Assembly: GCA_937911265.1 (NCBI GenBank)
Contig: CALDRG010000123.1
Span: 1-14,958 of the forward strand
Source of the DNA: Thalassarchaeum sp002495735
GTDB taxonomy: Archaea; Thermoplasmatota; Poseidoniia; Poseidoniales; Thalassarchaeaceae
Length of the DNA stretch: 14,958 bases
Direction of reading: 5' to 3'
The position numbers and the translations under genes were made by a program. Under the pieces are notes generated by a model that searched no databases, was not told the origin of the DNA, and saw only the letters and a program-made list of their open reading frames with translations. Below, piece by piece: positions 13,373 to 14,958 of the stretch; within the stretch, counting starts at the first letter, position 1; the number at the start of each line of letters is the position of its first letter.

Positions 13373-14677
13373 ATGGCCATAGAGGGGCCGCTAGTGCCGC
13401 CAAACGTGACTACCGTCCTGTCGCTGGACGACGTCCGCCTTACGGGACGGACTGTGCTGTACAGAACCGACGTCAATTCTCCTCTCCATCCGTCGACTGG
13501 CGCATTCCTCGATGACAGCAGGCTACGCTCGATACTCGAGACCCTTGGGAACCTGTCCGATGCACAGGTTGTCATCATGGGACACCAGTCGAGGCCGGGT
13601 AAGGAAGACTTCACCGATATGTCGGGCCACTGTGACCGCCTTTCTCGCCTGCTCGGACAACCAATTCAATTCATCTCCGACGTCTGTGGAGACGAGGCGC
13701 TAATGGCCATCGAGGCGCTGCAGCCAGGGGAGAAGATATTCCTAGACAACGTCAGGATGCACCCCGAGGAGTACGGTCCTGAGAAGGTAAGCGAGGATGA
13801 GGAGCGTGACTCTGAGATTGTCACCAAACTTTCCTCTGTGGCCGATGTTTACGTTACTGATGCCTTCGGAGCATCACACCGCAATTCTCCAACTCTGACT
13901 GGATTCGCCGAAGAGATGCCTTGCATTGCGGGCCGGCTGATGAACAATGAGATTAGGGCACTGAGTCTTGCAGTTAACGACCCACCGAGGCCCTATGTAG
14001 CGATTCTCGGCGGGGCGAAGTGCGACGACTCCCTAAGAGTCGCACTCAATCTGATCGGCCGTGAAGTAGTTGACACTATTGTCATGGTAGGAGTCGTTGG
14101 AAACCTGATGTTGTGGGCAAGTGGCCATGACATCGGAAGTGGCAACAAGGAGTTCATTCGTGGTACTATGGGGGGCGAATTCGAGAAGACATGGCAGATG
14201 GCTGAGAGACTGGTCACAGACCACTCGGAATTGCTATTCCTGCCCCGTGATCTCGCCGTTGAGGTGGACGGCCAGCGCCAGCCGTTGGAACTCAGCGCCC
14301 TGCCGACACAGCACCCCATCTACGATATTGGCTTCCAGACATTGATGGACATGCGCCCTCTAATCACGGGTGCCAACTGTGTGTTGTGGAACGGTCCAGC
14401 CTCATACTTCGAGCTGCCTGAGTTCGCCTTCGGAACCATCGAGATTCTCAACATGTGTGCGGAGGCCACAGGGGTATCCATCGTTGGTGGCGGACACACC
14501 AGCGCGTTGGTGAACCAGCGTGGGATGGCCGGAGAGGTCAGTCACAACAGCACTGGAGGCGGTTCGGCACTGGGAATGCTTTCGGGCGATTCAATGCCCG
14601 TGATTGACGCACTCGCGCGTTCAAATGACAAGTTCAGACCACTACTCGGCGCATTGGGTCTCAAACCGGCGGAATGA
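13373..14677 (+). CDS. pgk: Phosphoglycerate kinase
   Basis: 434 residues from ATG 13373; the open frame back to 13283 is rejected because it would overlap the peptidase start. PGK interconverts 1,3-bisphosphoglycerate and 3-phosphoglycerate with ADP/ATP in glycolysis and gluconeogenesis. Archaeal-type landmarks are in order: YRTDVNSPL (30-38, the RVDxNxP motif), MGHQSRPGKEDF (69-80), DNVRMHPEE (125-133), VTDAFGASHRNSPTLTGF (161-178), ILGGAKCDDSLRV (211-223), WNGPASYFELPEFAFGT (339-355) and GGGHTSALVNQ followed by SHNSTGGGSALGMLSG (390-405). The substrate-binding and nucleotide loops are complete. The protein is slightly longer than the usual roughly 410 residues, with a 15-residue N-terminal lead and a stretched acidic loop near 135-147. 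The stop codon abuts the convergent tRNA-Thr. Confidence 0.96.
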   Translation: MAIEGPLVPPNVTTVLSLDDVRLTGRTVLYRTDVNSPLHPSTGAFLDDSRLRSILETLGNLSDAQVVIMGHQSRPGKEDFTDMSGHCDRLSRLLGQPIQFISDVCGDEALMAIEALQPGEKIFLDNVRMHPEEYGPEKVSEDEERDSEIVTKLSSVADVYVTDAFGASHRNSPTLTGFAEEMPCIAGRLMNNEIRALSLAVNDPPRPYVAILGGAKCDDSLRVALNLIGREVVDTIVMVGVVGNLMLWASGHDIGSGNKEFIRGTMGGEFEKTWQMAERLVTDHSELLFLPRDLAVEVDGQRQPLELSALPTQHPIYDIGFQTLMDMRPLITGANCVLWNGPASYFELPEFAFGTIEILNMCAEATGVSIVGGGHTSALVNQRGMAGEVSHNSTGGGSALGMLSGDSMPVIDALARSNDKFRPLLGALGLKPAE

Positions 14678-14749
14678 GCCACTGAGGAGATTTGAACTCC
14701 CGACCTCCTGATTACGAATCAGGTGCTCTACCAACTAAGCTACAGTGGC
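14677..14749 (-). tRNA. tRNA-Thr, anticodon CGU
   Basis: The minus strand folds into a full cloverleaf: acceptor GCCACTG/CAGTGGC (7 bp), D arm GCTT...GAGC with GG in the loop, anticodon stem CCTGA/TCAGG with loop TTCGTAA, and T arm GGGAG-TTCAAAT-CTCCT. The anticodon CGT (complement of 14714-14716) reads ACG codons, so threonine. No intron and no encoded CCA. The discriminator base is T, the complement of 14677, so the mature tRNA overlaps the last base of the pgk stop codon on the other strand. I recall U73 as common in archaeal tRNA-Thr. Confidence 0.97.
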
Positions 14750-14773
14750 ATCAGCGCGGCCACCTGAGGCACT

Positions 14774-14783
14774 CGCATAAGAG
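14774..14783 (-). promoter_or_regulatory. Candidate TATA box for tRNA-Thr
   Basis: Read on the minus strand, CTCTTATGCG sits with its centre about 28-30 bases upstream of the tRNA 5' end, the right spacing for an archaeal box A serving a tRNA gene. The match to consensus is only partial. Confidence 0.35.
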
Positions 14784-14803
14784 AATCGGTGCCGTAGGCA
14801 ATG

Positions 14804-14810
14804 CTAAATC
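14804..14810 (+). promoter_or_regulatory. Candidate TATA box for the final gene
   Basis: CTAAATC lies with its centre about 25 bases before ATG 14832, suggesting a leaderless transcript. No ribosome-binding site is seen before that ATG. Weak match by eye. Confidence 0.3.
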
Positions 14811-14831
14811 AACAATGTTCTTTGTAGTGTT

Positions 14832-14958
14832 ATGGAAGAGACTGACGAGGGCGCAGCCCCGGAAGGAACGACACTATCAGGAACACCGAATGCCGCCCCC
14901 GCTGGCGATGATGGCGGGGCGTACGGCCAGCCCGAAGTGCAGTACGCCAAGAGGTCTG
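14832..14958 (+). CDS. N-terminal fragment of unidentified protein
   Basis: From ATG 14832 the frame is open to the window edge, giving 42 complete codons. The visible part begins MEETDEGAAPEG and is rich in Gly, Ala, Pro, Asp and Glu up to about residue 34, then becomes more ordinary (QPEVQYAKRS). This looks like a disordered acidic leader in front of a folded domain that lies outside the window. The family cannot be told. The frame is supported by the TATA-like site at leaderless spacing and by the absence of stops, but it is short, so it may not be coding. Confidence 0.55.
   Translation, partial: MEETDEGAAPEGTTLSGTPNAAPAGDDGGAYGQPEVQYAKRS

Noticed and set aside
13306..13614. Upstream extension of the M24 peptidase frame by 103 residues
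   Set aside because: It runs through the N-terminal coding sequence of pgk on the opposite strand, has no domain match, and the M24 protein is complete from ATG 13305.
1..14958. CRISPR array, insertion sequence, toxin-antitoxin or defence system
   Set aside because: I found no regularly spaced repeats, transposase motifs, terminal inverted repeats, nuclease or NTPase defence signatures; the tRNA-Thr has no integrase or attachment repeat beside it.

Overview
This window looks like a chromosomal segment of a mesophilic marine archaeon, most plausibly a Marine Group II/III-type member of Thermoplasmatota (Candidatus Poseidoniia). The domain assignment is firm. It carries an archaeal Pus10, ribosomal protein L21e, RpoF (Rpb4), a DUF655 protein and KsgA/Dim1 in an archaeal-type cluster, an archaeal-type phosphoglycerate kinase, and a tRNA-Thr(CGU) without encoded CCA. 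The lineage is an inference from GC-moderate DNA, acidic proteins and overall gene style; no marker in the window fixes it.

Layout. At the left edge is the 5' part of a fumarylacetoacetate-hydrolase family gene on the minus strand, divergent from a dnaJ-like chaperone gene. That gene is translationally coupled (GTGA overlap) to a very large RND/MMPL-type exporter. Next comes a compact trio: a membrane-anchored bacterial-PH-like protein, a small two-helix membrane protein and a DUF971 zinc-type protein. After a short hairpin-containing gap come pus10 and the information-processing cluster rpl21e-rpoF-DUF655-ksgA. In the same direction follow an unrecognised HhH/coiled-coil/zinc-ribbon protein, a 2Fe-2S ferredoxin and a 55-residue single-pass membrane protein. 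An AT-rich palindromic block marks the convergent end of that run.

On the minus strand an operon is transcribed leftwards: M24 aminopeptidase, then a TIGR00725/LOG-like Rossmann protein, then a small DUF59-like protein. It diverges from pgk across a 67-base spacer containing a dyad. pgk ends directly against a convergent tRNA-Thr gene. The window closes with the first 42 codons of an unidentified plus-strand gene with a low-complexity acidic N-terminus.

How they fit together. Most genes are housekeeping: translation (Pus10, L21e, KsgA, tRNA), transcription (RpoF), central metabolism (PGK), protein quality control and turnover (DnaJ, M24 peptidase) and membrane transport. A secondary theme is metal/Fe-S biology: DUF971, DUF59-like and 2Fe-2S ferredoxin genes all occur here as free-standing modules. 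I saw no mobile element, CRISPR array, toxin-antitoxin pair or defence island. The best candidates for something undescribed are the HhH/zinc-ribbon protein downstream of ksgA and the tiny membrane protein coupled to ferredoxin.
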